Source: Hofstenia miamia (taxonomy: Eukaryota; Xenacoelomorpha; Acoela). From it: 64,000 nt of DNA. Position 1 is the stretch's first letter. Each line of letters begins with the position of its first letter. Shown one piece after another: positions 1-11,517 of the stretch. Location of the stretch: NCBI GenBank assembly GCA_004352715.1, contig SCFE01000040.1, positions 1,008,078 to 1,072,077 on the forward strand, given 5' to 3'. The translations under genes were made by a program, and so were the position numbers. The notes below the pieces were generated by a model. The model saw only the letters and a list, made by a program, of their open reading frames with translations. It ran no database searches and was not told the origin of the DNA.

Positions 1-950
1 AGCGCATTCCTTCATGATTGATTCATTAAAGGCATCTAAAGCATTAGCGACTTGTTCATGTGAGCAATAACATATGATGGGGGAAAGCCTGCAGAAACCA
101 TCACATTGCAACAAGGTTTCCTAATCTCATTTGCTTTCTTTTCATTACAATATTTATCATCATCAATTGCAGTACTAAGGATTTCCAGATTAGGATCATT
201 AGATTTTCTCATTTCAATTGGTAAATTAGAAATATCCAAACAACTTAGTATCTCTTATTTCTTGATAATAATTTCTAATCATGACCAACTTTTAGCTTCT
301 TCAATGATTGTTATGTAATTTACTAGTATCTGTCTGTTTCTACATCATAATCAAGATTCCTAATTTTGAAGTTTTGTGCATCAATTTTATCTATTTGGAA
401 GATCAAACGTTATAATGCTAGTGCAAAAATCAACGGATTTGGAGTCATTTTGTTGCAATCCAGTCGTTAATAATTTTTCAAGAACATACCATAAACAATG
501 GTTAGTCTTGTAACAGAAATCAATCCAAAAGGTTACTTCTGAGAATTCTCTGCACTTCTTCTTTCATTGCTTGACGTGTTTTGAATGCGTCTCGCATTTC
601 CACTTTGAGTATAGCAAAGTCATCTCCTTCCTAGTGACCTATTATGATGCCTGTTCAATTTATGAATTTGTAATGTTCTGAACTACTGGGTATCATTCCA
701 AAATTTCGCAAGATCTATTTCGTCTTTGCTATCGTTTCAACAACTTCTAGTTTATCAATTTCGACAATTTCTAATTCTTCGCGTACTTTAACACAGTCTT
801 CCACTGTTGGCCCTGAGGTTCATCTCTCTCTCTCTCTCTATCTTAGTAATTTGCCAATTTGATATGAAAACATCAGGTAACCAAAGGATCGATTTGGAGA
901 TATGGGTACCCATTAAGCTTCACTGCATTAAAATTTGGGAAAGAGTGTAT
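1..950. other. no recognisable gene
   Basis: AT-rich stretch left of the first reverse-transcriptase relic. Short open frames exist, for example minus 36-239, but I see no domain, no splice-linked exon and no terminal repeat. A short (CT)n tract lies near 822-840. It may be older transposon debris. Confidence 0.4.
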
Positions 951-978
951 TCATTCTTGTTTTTCGACTACGTACGAA

Positions 979-2676
979 ATGATTAAAGCAATTAATAAAC
1001 TAAAACCAAATAAATCCATTGGTCCTTCTAAAATTCCTTCCTGGATATTAAAAGCAATTGCCTCTATAATTGCTGAACCTCTAAATTTCATCTTCAATGA
1101 ATTCTTAAAACAAAACAACTTTCCAAATTGTTTGAAACAGGCATACATTACTTCGGTTTTCAAAAAGAAAGCTACTAAATATAGACCGATCTCAATTACT
1201 TCGCCAATAAGTATAATTTTCGAACGACTCTTACATAATCAAATTACTAACCACCTTTAAAAACACAAATTAATGTCAAAAACATAATTTGGTTTCCGCA
1301 AGAATTTTTCCACTGATGATGCTCTTTTGTATGCTACCGAAAATTTGCGATCATCTCTTGACTCTGACCAATTTGTTGCAGTGGCCTGTCTCGATCTTTC
1401 AAAAGCTTTTCACTATTAATCACGATACCTTATGTATGAAATTAGAAAAGATAGGATTTCCTGAAAGTAGCGTTAAGTTAATATTTCGTTATCTAACCAA
1501 CAGAATTCAGTGCTATCTACAAAAAGTGGATTACCGCAAGCTACCCTTCTTGGACCGCTACTTTTTAACATACTATCTGTAACAAAAGTTTAAGACCAAA
1601 CAATTTCCCTAGGAGACTGACGCAAAAAGAAAACTAAACAATTTTTTTGTATTTATTAAGTTACGATAACAATCTCTAATGTAAAAAATATAAAAACTAG
1701 TAAAGTGTACTCAAATATTTAATAATGTGTTGGCCCTCCTCGATTTCGGATAACCTCCTATATATGTTATGGTCTTAAACTTTTGTTACGGACTGTATAT
1801 GTAAACAAAATGCAGCAACACACGAATTGTCAATTGATTCAATACGCCAATGATACATGCATTTTTAGTGGAAATACATCCTTAAATCAAACAATAAATG
1901 ATGTAGAACAAAATTGTGAAAAAATTGAGTAAATATTTTAACATGAAGAAATTAAACAACAACTGTGAAAAAACTGGATTTTGCATCCTGAATCTTCAAG
2001 GAAAAGTGTATTACTATCAAATTTTTCACTTACTTTTAATAACTCCTCAATCTCCCCTAAAGAATCTTTTTAAATATCTTGGCATAACTATTAACTCTCA
2101 ATTTACATACAAGCTGCATGGCAATAAGTATTAAAACGTAGCTGAATATTTACCCTCTGCCAATATGATTCACATATTTCATGCTTTAGTCATGATTCAT
2201 CTTAATTATTCAAATACACTTATTCAAATTTAAATGAATCATTGGTAAAAATTGGCATTGAATGTTTGTCAGAAAAACTCCTCCGAAGCACGAAATTTCA
2301 TTTTGTCATCCATGCTGTTTCCAAATCAACTTTTTGTTTTTAATATTTTGATTAAGTTTTTTAAAATAACAAATCAATTACCTCCTGATAGCTCAATATC
2401 GTTTCCAAACTTTTATCATAAGCGCAATATAAAAACTAATCATTATACTAGCATTAAATTTCGTAAAAAAGGAACAGTCTTTTAATGAATGTTGCAATTC
2501 GCAATTGGAATCGATTACCAAATGAAACAAAAATTACTAAGAGTGCGATTAAGTTTAAAAGAAAATTGAAAGCATTTATGTTGAAAGAAAAATTCATTTT
2601 GGGTAAATCATGGTTAGGATTCAAATTTTACAATAAAAGATTATACAATAACTCGCAATTAATTTCCATAGCCTGA
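979..2676 (+). pseudogene. non-LTR retrotransposon reverse transcriptase relic
   Basis: Decayed RT of a non-LTR retrotransposon, spread over several frames. Visible in order: the fingers motif KLKPNKSIGPSKIPSW, the YRPIS motif, the FGFRKNFST stretch, the ACLDLSKAF motif, the catalytic box as YANDT (family norm YADD), then KYLGI, and a C-terminal tail with RNWNRLPNE. Stop codons and frameshifts interrupt it, for example after the NHL stop at about 1258 and near 1410, and a MITE (1573-1795) sits inside the LLFNIY motif. It ends with the same W-x-G-x-KFYN tail as the minus-strand copy at 8524-9961, so both belong to one family. No 5' endonuclease domain is visible, so it is 5'-truncated or too decayed to read. 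Confidence 0.8.
1573..1795. mobile_element. 223-bp MITE (Tc1/mariner-type) inserted in the RT relic
   Basis: Imperfect terminal inverted repeats of about 25 bp: the left end reads CTATCTGTAACAAAAGTTTA and the reverse complement of the right end reads CAGTCCGTAACAAAAGTTTA. It is flanked by TA on both sides (1571-1572 and 1796-1797), the Tc1/mariner target duplication. Removing it with one TA rejoins the RT reading frame through its conserved NIY motif, which shows the boundaries directly. It has no coding capacity. Confidence 0.8.
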
Positions 2677-3056
2677 ACAGAACAGATTTTGTAGTCTTAT
2701 TTTTTGTAAACATTATAGTGATTTGTTATCATTCTTCACGCTATTCAGAAATAACCAGTCTTGTAATTGAAAATATTATCTAAATAATGAATATCTTATC
2801 TTACCAAACTCTTTCATATTTAGTATTAACCACCATATATTTATTGATCTCCTTGTAAAAATCTGTTTTATAAATTAAATACAAATTTACAATTTACAAA
2901 ATAATTTCACATGTACATGATCTAAAATCTTATTTATAATTTTTTTTCTAGCATTAGAATGAATTGTCATTTTTATGTTATTATTTTAATTAGATGGATG
3001 CCATTGCACTTTTTCTTTAGTTTTCAATGTTTCTTGCGTTTCCTGACGTATAAGCT

Positions 3057-3284
3057 TTAGTAGTCAATTGGAAGTCGCGATACAATTGCCCTAGCTGTAC
3101 AGCGTGTGATTGTCATTGACAATCTTATAAAAGTAGATTCCAGTGCTTTGGCTGGTGTTAGGTGTGAACGGACTGTGATTCGTTTTGCAATGTTCCTCAA
3201 AGTTGTTTTTCCTTCTGTTCCCAAAGCGCCATATGGTGCAAAAACAATTGGCACACATCGCCAGTTTAATTCTCTGATTTCATA
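3057..3284 (-). pseudogene. retroelement ORF C-terminal fragment
   Basis: An open stretch of about 75 codons reads REL-NWRCVPIV, then PYGALGTEGK and TARAIVSR. I recognise this pattern (a Trp-Cys-Val-Pro-Ile-Val segment, an aromatic/Gly-rich turn and a terminal ARAIVSR) as the C-terminus of RT-encoding polyproteins common in invertebrate genomes. An in-frame stop lies just upstream, and no RT domain is attached, so it is a relic. The assignment is from memory of the family and was not searched. Confidence 0.5.
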
Positions 3285-3545
3285 TCATTTTGTTGATGTT
3301 TTTGTATTTAGTATTATATTCATTTGGTAGTTATACGTATGTATCCCTAGGATGGAGAAACCTATTCTCTAAAATGATAGCGTGCAGTTACTTCAGATTC
3401 ATATCTAATAGACTGACATTGATATGTATAAATGGCAGTCATAAGTCAGTCATTCCATTTCAACAGCCTGTTATCTGCCATTGGTCACTTTCTGCTGATA
3501 CAGTTTTTATCATTCCCTTCTAAGCTTAAGAATTTTCTTTTGCAG

Positions 3546-4605
3546 ATCTAATTCTTATGCATATGGATTCCGTAAGAGGCATGCATGACTTAATATTCTC
3601 AAACGCTTCTCTACCCATTAATAATAAATTTGTTTGTGAACCGTATTCTGCCTCATTCCCTCAAATTTATGAATGTGTACTTATGTATTTTCCACTTACC
3701 TACGCATACGAATTTTATTTTAGAGGAATTCACGTTCACTGATGTCTCCAATGTATTGATAATGTTTCTAAATGCTTTACCTGAGCCTGTGGTACCCTCC
3801 AATTTCTTTGGCGTAGCTACACTTTGTCAAAACAAGGATAACGCTGAAAAGGTATTTTGGAAAGATGATTTGTTTGTAAATTTCTGTTTAGATTGTGGAG
3901 CAGCTACCTGAAGTTAATCGGAAGGTACTGGTGTACCTTGTGAAGTTCATTGATTATATTCTTCAAACTCGCAGTTCGGTTGTTCAGACGAATGACATAT
4001 CCACTATTAAAACCTTTGGTAATTAAATGATGTTAGACATAGAACAAGTAGACAGATAATTAATTATATGTTGGTTCATACATTCTTTGCAATATGCAAC
4101 ATTATCACTACAACTTAGTATTTTTACGTCTACGATAATTCAAAATGTTGGTAAACGTCATTAGAAGCATTATTTTTGATGTTGCTTCCTGTCCCACAGG
4201 TTTTTGTAGCAAAGATTTTTAGTATACGTAAATATGTAATAAGTTTTTGCAATCGCATCAGAGTTATATGATATTAATATCGATTTTTAATATTTGCAGC
4301 GGCATGAATTATTTTTAGTTGGATACTTCACGCAATCCATCGTTCGGAAAACTAATAGAAATCGCAATTTTCAGTTTTCGTCGAAGAAGCCAGTAGAAGC
4401 AGATTTTCTCATGTATTTTTTAAACGAATGAAATTTTTTCACTGTTATTCCAACGACTATTTGTCACACTCATGGTGCTAATAATTTCTATGTTAAATAT
4501 CTGTCACTTTTAGCCAGAAGCAATTCACTGCAAGATTCTAGGAATCGTATGCAGCAGGCATCCATATATTTAGCATATACTCAGAATTCATATTGGTTTT
4601 ATTAA
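3546..4605 (+). CDS. RhoGAP-domain protein, 3' exons (OCRL/INPP5B-like)
   Basis: The last exons of a host gene whose 5' part was not found. Candidate exons: 3546-3571 (26 bp, weaker), 3724-3851, 3892-4018 and 4514-4605 (stop TAA 4603-4605). Exon 3724-3851 holds DVSNVLIMFLNALPEPVVP, the RhoGAP helix that OCRL/INPP5B write as SVAEALLLFLEALPEPVI. Exon 3892-4018 continues in phase with IVEQLPEVNRKVLVYLVKF, the next RhoGAP helix. The last exon encodes a short helix with SNSLQDSRNRMQQASIY, as at the C-terminus of that family. The 3852-3891 intron is only 40 nt. The 4018 to 4514 junction needs a small extra exon: phase allows 4210-4227 or 4165-4227, whereas the strongest-looking acceptor (4199) gives the wrong phase. 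In the family this domain binds Rho-type GTPases, usually without GAP activity, next to an inositol 5-phosphatase domain. That other domain is not visible here. Confidence 0.65.
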
Positions 4606-7239
4606 ATTGTTTAAATTGGTTTCTTTGTTACGATGCGTTTACTTTAAAAGGAAGATGACGAATGATTATATTTGGAAAAATACAAATATTCTTCCATCAA
4701 AAAAGAATATATTAACTCATATATATATATTAATGAAGGTATCAATAACGAAATATACAAAATATAATATTTTCCAGCAATATTGTTCCGGAAGTCACAT
4801 TTATAGTCTTTTCATTCTATAGTAAAATTAGTCATTTTGTTTCAAGATTTTTAAAATTAAGTGTTAGTTCTCTCCAGTTTGATGACCAAGATGTTTTTCT
4901 GAGTGAATTCGTTTGTTTTTTTGTGACAAGTTAAAATAGCTGAATGTGCTAGATATTACTCTTGCACTAATTTCGCATGACAAGATTCGTTTCAATATCA
5001 TTCGATGTCCAATATAAATAGTGGTCATTTAATTATAAATTAAATTACGTGACAATTATAAAGAAATAGACATTATCACAAACTAAGAAAATAAAGTGGC
5101 TTTGTTATAAGCAATGTTTTTAACGCAGCAAACAAAATTAGAAATTTCTCAAAAATTCCTACACCTGATCACTTTTGAAGATATTAGAAGAAAGGCCAAA
5201 CCAAATCATGGTGTCGAAATTCAAAAAATGATGCTTTTGCTGAATTTGAAAATCTGCAAGTTATTTGATAAAAAAATTCATTTAATAATTACTCATTCCA
5301 TTCTAACTGGAATGATGCGTAAGTACAAATTCACACAAAAAATTCTAAATGATTTAATAACGATCCTATTCTTAAGCCATATTGGATACCTGAACTTGAA
5401 TTTTTCTTGTTTATTTATATACATCATTGTTATTAACAATGCGTTAGATCAAGGATGAATAAAATTATGTATGTTGAAAATTCTCCAATAAGATAAAAAT
5501 GCCTTATTCATACGTTTTTGTGAAAGAAAATTGCAATCAAAACAAATTCGACAAATGTTCATTCAAATCCGCCCCTACAACTATACTATAGGCGAACATT
5601 TCCTTTAGCAATTGTTCTCTTTCCTGTGAGAAGCCTGAAATTTAAAATGAATTTTTTATAGTATGTAGGTTAGGTGATAATGTGCCCCCTCTGTACCACT
5701 ATTTCTGAATTGGCCCATATTTTATTAAATTTAACACGAGAATAGCTTTTGAATTTATATTTTGCTTCAGACAATATCGAAAAGGATATCTCGTCGTATC
5801 TGAAATGGTATGTATAAATTTGAAAAATAAGTAAATTTAAATAACTTGTCGAAAAGAGTTGAGGGTAATTAATCGTGAATATATCGTTTTTAATAAAATT
5901 GGTTCACGATTGTTCTTCAACCAAAATACGCTGAACTATTTAAAAAAAATGGTTCATATGTTTTAAATTATAGATCCGTTTTCACTAAAACATTTTTCAA
6001 TGATTTAAACCATGTTAATTTGTATTTTGATTAACGTGTCGAACATAAAACGTTATTCAAGCAAAGCGTTTGAATGTATATAATACTCAAGAAAATACCA
6101 GTTCGCGTTCATTCTAATCATTTTGATTATTTAGTAACAACTATTAAAGGTGCGTACAATTTTACATTCCTTAAACTCCGGTTTTTTTACAATTTTTTAA
6201 AGGCAAAACTCACAAACTGAAAATGATATCTGAAATCCAAAAACATCAGAAGAGAGGTTCTTCATTCATATATTCTTCAAAATTACACGCTGTTGTAACC
6301 GAGAACAGTTTAAATAAATTTTCATCAAAAAATTGCTCATTTTCCAATATTTCAGGCATAGAACAAATATTGGCCATCATATGCGAGAATATTCAGCAAC
6401 AGACGTTTTCGTATCTCACAAATTAAAAATTTACTATTTTCTCATTCTTAATAACTTTTTCTCTACTTTTTTGAAATAAATCAACATTATAATAATTCAT
6501 TTAAATTATATTGACACAAAATTATAATTACAATCATTCAAAATTATCTACACATTTTCAAAATCTAATTATTTAGTTACTGTTAACACTAAATTTATAT
6601 AATTTATCATTTATACAAAAATATTCGATTCATATTTACTTTTTAAAATGATTAAGAAAAATTATCAACAATTAACATAATACATTATAACACTAATCTA
6701 TACATGTACAACAAATATTTAGTATTGAAAAATATTGTTCGAATTATATATATAAATTCTTTTTTAATAAAGGGAAGAATTAAATTGATATTTTTTCTAC
6801 TCAAATCCTGACCTCTTGCTTGTTTTTTATGCTGGAAATACAGTATTCTGAGCTATCAGTATTGAAATTTCGTAAAGCTGAACTTCTTTTAAGGGTTGAA
6901 AGAAACTGGGCAATTTCCACCCAGTATTTTGAACTGAATTGAGCATTCTCTTTCTTGAAACCAAATGAAAAATCTTCATTTACATAAGCATGTTGTTTGT
7001 TTGCCTAAATTTGCCATACAATTTCCTGTCTTATGTCAAAATAATGTAAGTACTTGGTCTTTTAAACTTTCCATCTGTTTAGAAGACATCAAACAATTCT
7101 TCTAATGAAGATTCATTTTCTATTGTCTCCAAAATGCATGCCACAATGGTTTAAAATATTCCACACGTGGTTCCATTGATGAAAATATACGGAACTTGTT
7201 AAGTTTGGCAACGAATATTCCTGTATATTTACCTGCATC
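4606..7239. other. intergenic, no recognisable gene
   Basis: AT-rich DNA with short spurious frames only. The longest, + 5114-5458, has no recognisable domain, is rich in Lys/Ile/Leu as expected from base composition, and has no splice-linked partner that I could find. Confidence 0.4.
5090..5095 (+). terminator. possible poly(A) signal for the RhoGAP gene
   Basis: AATAAA about 485 nt after the TAA stop of the RhoGAP-like gene. In AT-rich DNA this hexamer is common, so it is only a candidate. Confidence 0.2.
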
Positions 7240-7566
7240 ACCTTGGAATTTAAAAGCAAGTGACTGAAATATATGGCTTTATTGAAAAATGTCGCAAAAT
7301 TGGAATGTTTTCGAATTTCAGCATCTATTGAAACCTTAGCAGGAGAGAACGTGGAAATCCGACGGGGAGTAATTGCATCAACTAGTGTAACGGCTTCTTC
7401 TCCAAGGAACAGTAGTCACTCTACGAGGTTGCTCACCATCTTTTCTGATCAATCCTGGTGGTTCTAAAACTGAAGGGACGTCAATGATTGAGAATGTGCG
7501 CTTGAATAAATGATTCAATTGAGAATAGAGGGCACAGGCCAGTACTCCTTTTATATGACAATCCAT
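7240..7566 (-). pseudogene. retroelement ORF C-terminal region relic
   Basis: The minus strand reads VPSVLEPPGLIRKDGEQP followed by VPWRR. This matches the IPSxLEPxGLxRxDGKRPDGxTxxPW segment found near the C-terminus of many invertebrate RT polyproteins, next to the segment seen at 3057-3284. A frameshift follows near 7385: the continuation in another frame reads TLVDAITPRRISTFSPAKVS, corresponding to the family's WDxTCxDTxAPSxxxxSxxxAG stretch. Decayed and without an RT domain. Confidence 0.5.
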
Positions 7567-8073
7567 GAATATGATCAGTTGTAATATTTACACCACAAAT
7601 ACTAGTATCTGCTCACAAGCATGAGCTCCAAGTCTAGACGTAACACCGATACGCAAAATGACATTATTTTCAGGTTAAGTTTGCTTGGTGGAAAAGCATT
7701 GGCCATATCCCAGCTAGTTTACTTTGAACAGTTCGAAACCTTGCAAGATTCGTTTCAGACATATTTGTCAATAGGAAACTCTCTCGCATAGTTTTAGTGA
7801 AAGTAATTTGAAAATGAGTGTGTGGTTGTTTTCAGTTTTACAAAGACGCAAGTTCGTTTCAGACTAAAAAAAGCTGTAGAAAAAAGCAGATGATACTTAA
7901 CGAATCAAATGATCAAACTTTGGGTGATTTTCATGAATGTGCATAATCAGGTCGCATCTGGCAATTTCATTTTGCATGTCACTGCTTAGGTTAAGGGATG
8001 TAGTAGCAGCAGTAAGATAATTAAATTGCAAAAAATGGCACTAAAACATATAAGGATGATATCTTCTGTAAAT

Positions 8074-8454
8074 TTAGTTTGTATTTATAGTAATCTTTTT
8101 TAAGCTTGGCTCCTTTAATTCTATATAAATTGATTCCTTGATGCTTAGTTGAAAATTATCAATTGTCTTGGATAAAACTTTATATGTAAATTTCATATCA
8201 CAGTTCTTTAGGTGATCGGAGATTGATTTATTTTTGCGTTCTTAAATTCTTGTTTGTAAATTTCTTAATGTTTTTCCAATGTATTGTGCACCACAGTTGC
8301 AAGTAATTTCATATACTACTTTGGAAAGGTTTTCAATCTTGGTTTCTGTCTTTAGTCCTATTAGAGAAGAAGAAAAATCTATATTCAGAAATTGTTTTAA
8401 CAATAAATAGAAATACTGATAACAAATTCTGAAAGCGTCAAGAAAGTAATACAA
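8074..8454 (-). pseudogene. GIY-YIG endonuclease relic, Penelope-like element
   Basis: The minus strand encodes VYEITCNCGAQYIGKTLRNL followed by QTRI, which is the GIY-YIG core with the preceding Cys pair typical of the endonuclease of Penelope-like retroelements. After one in-frame stop the frame continues with SDHLKNCDMKF and KESIYIELKEPSL, as in the family's C-terminal part, and stops at 8074-8076. The Penelope RT domain is not found upstream; instead a non-LTR RT relic in the same orientation lies next to it (8524-9961). Confidence 0.65.
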
Positions 8455-8523
8455 AACTAAACAAAAAAAGAAAACAACGAATATTTACAAATAAAAAGTG
8501 GTTAACTTGGGCTATGGCGATTG

Positions 8524-9961
8524 CTAGTTTCTATTAATAGAGTAATCAGGATTATAAAATTTATAACCTCGCCATTTCAGTTTTTTTATATTATAAGTGC
8601 AAAAATATTTTTAATATCCATTTTAAAATTTTTTAATCTGCTTATTTGTTTAATATATTTTGGTAATGCATTCCACATATATTTTTTCATTATTCGTTTC
8701 TTATACCTAATAGGTTCAATTATGTGTGTTCTTTTATTTTGTTTATTGACTAAATTTGCAGCAAGGAAGTTATTTTTGTAATATGGGAAAGTATTGTTAA
8801 CTATTTTGAAGAACGTCATTAAGACATTTATATAGATGTAACAGTGCGGATGTAGAAATAATTTTGAAGTTTTTCTATATTCATTCTTCTTATTAAAGCT
8901 ATGATTATTTACTGCTACTTTGATAGCCCAATTTAGTTGCACTTGGAATTTCCTGAGAAATTTTTGGTTTATATCTGTGTAGAGTATATCGGCATAGTTA
9001 AAATGACTTAATATTAGAGCATATATTATTCTGATTTTTGCTTTAGTTGGAAGTTATTGAGAAATTAAGTTAATTGCTTTAATCAATGTGGCCATTTTTC
9101 TAATAACATGATTTAGTTGCTCTTCAAAATTTAGATGTATGTCAAAAATTATTCCGAGGTACTTAAAAGACTCAACCTGTTTTATTTGAATGCCGTTGAA
9201 ATTAAGTTTGTATCTTGAAGTATCAGTAGATTTAGTTTTTGATTTAACAATACAGAATTGAGTTTTTAGTGGATTTACTCTTAGTTTTATAGAGGCAAAA
9301 TATTTAGCAAGAGAAGCACAGTTTGTTTCGAGAGTTTGAACCGCTTTTTCGGGAAATTTATTAGAATGAAATAATATTGTGTGATCTGCATATTGTATAA
9401 CGTCACATGTTACTTGCTCAGACAAATCATTTATGTAAATATTAAATAATAAAGGACCCAAAATTGTACCCTGAGGAACCCCATTTTTAGTGCATACCCA
9501 ATCTGAAAAGGATTCATTAATTTTAACTCTTTGCATGCGATTGTATAATTAACTGGAGATAAGACCTATGCTGTCATTAGAAAAACCTAGAAATTTAACT
9601 TTTTGTAGTAAGATACTGCGGTCTATGGAATCGAAGTCTTTCGAGAGGTCTAAGCAAGCAATTGCTGAGTATTCATTATCATTTATTGTTGATCGCCATT
9701 TTTCTGTAGCTTGTATTAAAGTGTTGCTCATAACAATACCTTTACGAAAACCATATTGTGTTTTGGAGTAGAGATCATGTTTACAAAGATGCTCGTTAAT
9801 TTGCTTAAAAAGAATTCGTTCAAAAAATTTTGCTGATCGGAGAAGTGATCGAAATGGGTCTATAATTTTCGCAATCTTCGGGATCATTTCTTTTAAATAA
9901 TGGTCTAATATTTGCCAATTTTAATTCATCTGGAAAAAAGGAGTGCCTTAGTTTGTTGGTC
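8524..9961 (-). pseudogene. non-LTR retrotransposon reverse transcriptase relic (second copy)
   Basis: A minus-strand RT better preserved than the copy at 979-2676. In order: PDELKLANIRPLFK, ENYRPIS, a frameshift at a T-run near 9838-9845, then FERILFKQINEHL, YGFRKG, ACLDLSKDFDSIDRSILL, an in-frame TAA at 9549-9551, NGVPQGTILGPLLFNIYIND, the catalytic box as YADHT (second Asp of YADD replaced by His), SFKYLGI, and a C-terminal part ending W-R-G-Y-KFYN before TAG at 8524-8526. The element is 5'-truncated at about 9961, where unrelated repeat sequence begins. The 3' untranslated parts of the two RT copies also look similar (around 8420-8520 and 2690-2760). Confidence 0.85.
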
Positions 9962-10670
9962 TTAAGAGGGGAACAGTCTCAGACCGAGATAGTCTTGTAC
10001 TCGCCATAACTTTGACAATTTTTAAGATATAGAAATGTTCTATACATATTCTTGTAGGTCTTAAAAAGATGTATAAGAACTTTGATATTGCTCAATAAAA
10101 AAATTCATATGAAAGCTTTTGAAAAAATATATTATGATCTTCAAAGTTAAAAACATTTTTATTGAAATGATATTCGCTGATGTTAATGGCACTTTGCGAC
10201 CACCTGATATAATTGAAGTTCCCAAATGGCCATTTTTTTGATAAATAAATTAGAAAAAATTTAAGTGTGTGTGACTATCGACAAGTTTTTCAAAATTTTG
10301 AAAAATGCTAAGGTCTGCGTGGAAAATTGTATTAAATTGAACATATTCAAAATATAAAAAAATGGCCAGTCCAGTTATTTGTATTTAAATTATCTTTCAA
10401 ATGATGTATAAAGCAGTATTCTATATTGAAAATTGAGTGAAAAAGAGCATCTTATGTATCAATGAATTTTGAAAAAAGTAATAACGGAGAAAAATACAAT
10501 TTAAACTTTTTATAATTGATAAAACTGTTCTTAATCAGAATCAACCACTAGAATATGTTTTTTATCAACCTCAGTATATCTCTTCTTAGATTTGCTGCTT
10601 TTCAATGATTTACAACATCTTTTTTTATGTCGAGCATCAACAAGTTTCTTGCAGAATCACCTCTGTTTTG

Positions 10671-11210
10671 CTCCAAGGCAGCATAGTTGGCTCCAAGGCA
10701 GCATAGTTGGCTCCAAGGCAGCATAGTTGGCTCCAAGGCAGCATAGTTGGCTCCAAGGCAGCATAGTTGGCTCCAAGGCAGCATAGTTGGCTCCAAGGCA
10801 GCATAGTTGGCTCCAAGGCAGCATAGTTGGCTCCAAGGCAGCATAGTTGGCTCCAAGGCAGCATAGTTGGCTCCAAGGCAGCATAGTTGGCTCCAAGGCA
10901 GCATAGTTGGCTCCAAGGCAGCATAGTTGGCTCCAAGGCAGCATAGTTGGCTCCAAGGCAGCATAGTTGGCTCCAAGGCAGCATAGTTGGCTCCAAGGCA
11001 GCATAGTTGGCTCCAAGGCAGCATAGTTGGCTCCAAGGCAGCATAGTTGGCTCCAAGGCAGCATAGTTGGCTCCAAGGCAGCATAGTTGGCTCCAAGGCA
11101 GCATAGTTGGCTCCAAGGCAGCATAGTTGGCTCCAAGGCAGCATAGTTGGCTCCAAGGCAGCATAGTTGGCTCCAAGGCAGCATAGTTGGCTCCAAGGCA
11201 GCATAGTTGG
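10671..11210. repeat. 20-bp minisatellite, 27 perfect units
   Basis: The unit CTCCAAGGCAGCATAGTTGG is repeated 27 times over 540 bp with no base change that I can see. On the minus strand the unit contains no stop codon in any frame, and because 20 is not a multiple of 3 each frame cycles through the same 20-residue peptide; long spurious open frames of about 217-233 codons therefore appear in all three minus frames. It lies between a retroelement relic and a Mutator-like transposase relic, possibly inside the latter's 3' region. Confidence 0.97.
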
Positions 11211-11517
11211 CATGGAATGTGAGTGTTGTGCACAAACTTGCTTTTGGGACATTTGGCCCACAACCTGTTATGCAGAGACTCATTTTGGTTTTGAGTTTGA
11301 CCAGGAACACAACGTCGCATCATATCTGAAGTTGTCAACCTCTCATAATGGTAAGATAAACTGATGTCATGTAGACTATATAGCTTTCCTTGATAGGATT
11401 TATCTCCCTTTTTCCAATTGCACGAAGATTTAAGAGGTTAGTCCTTACGTCACAAAGATTTGCCGTCAAATTTTGTTTCGTGGAAGAGGCCAAACAAAGC
11501 ATTCTATTTCATTTTAG

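Noticed and set aside
8521-8781. Plus-strand 86-codon frame
   Set aside because: Antisense to the RT relic; its hydrophobic character follows from complementing an AT-rich coding strand.
10671-11210. CRISPR-like array
   Set aside because: The repeats are directly adjacent with no spacers, and the sequence is eukaryotic.
10602-11338. Three long minus-strand open frames of 217-233 codons encoding a 20-residue repeat protein
   Set aside because: They are the minisatellite read in three frames. Perfect repetition and openness in every frame explain them without coding function.
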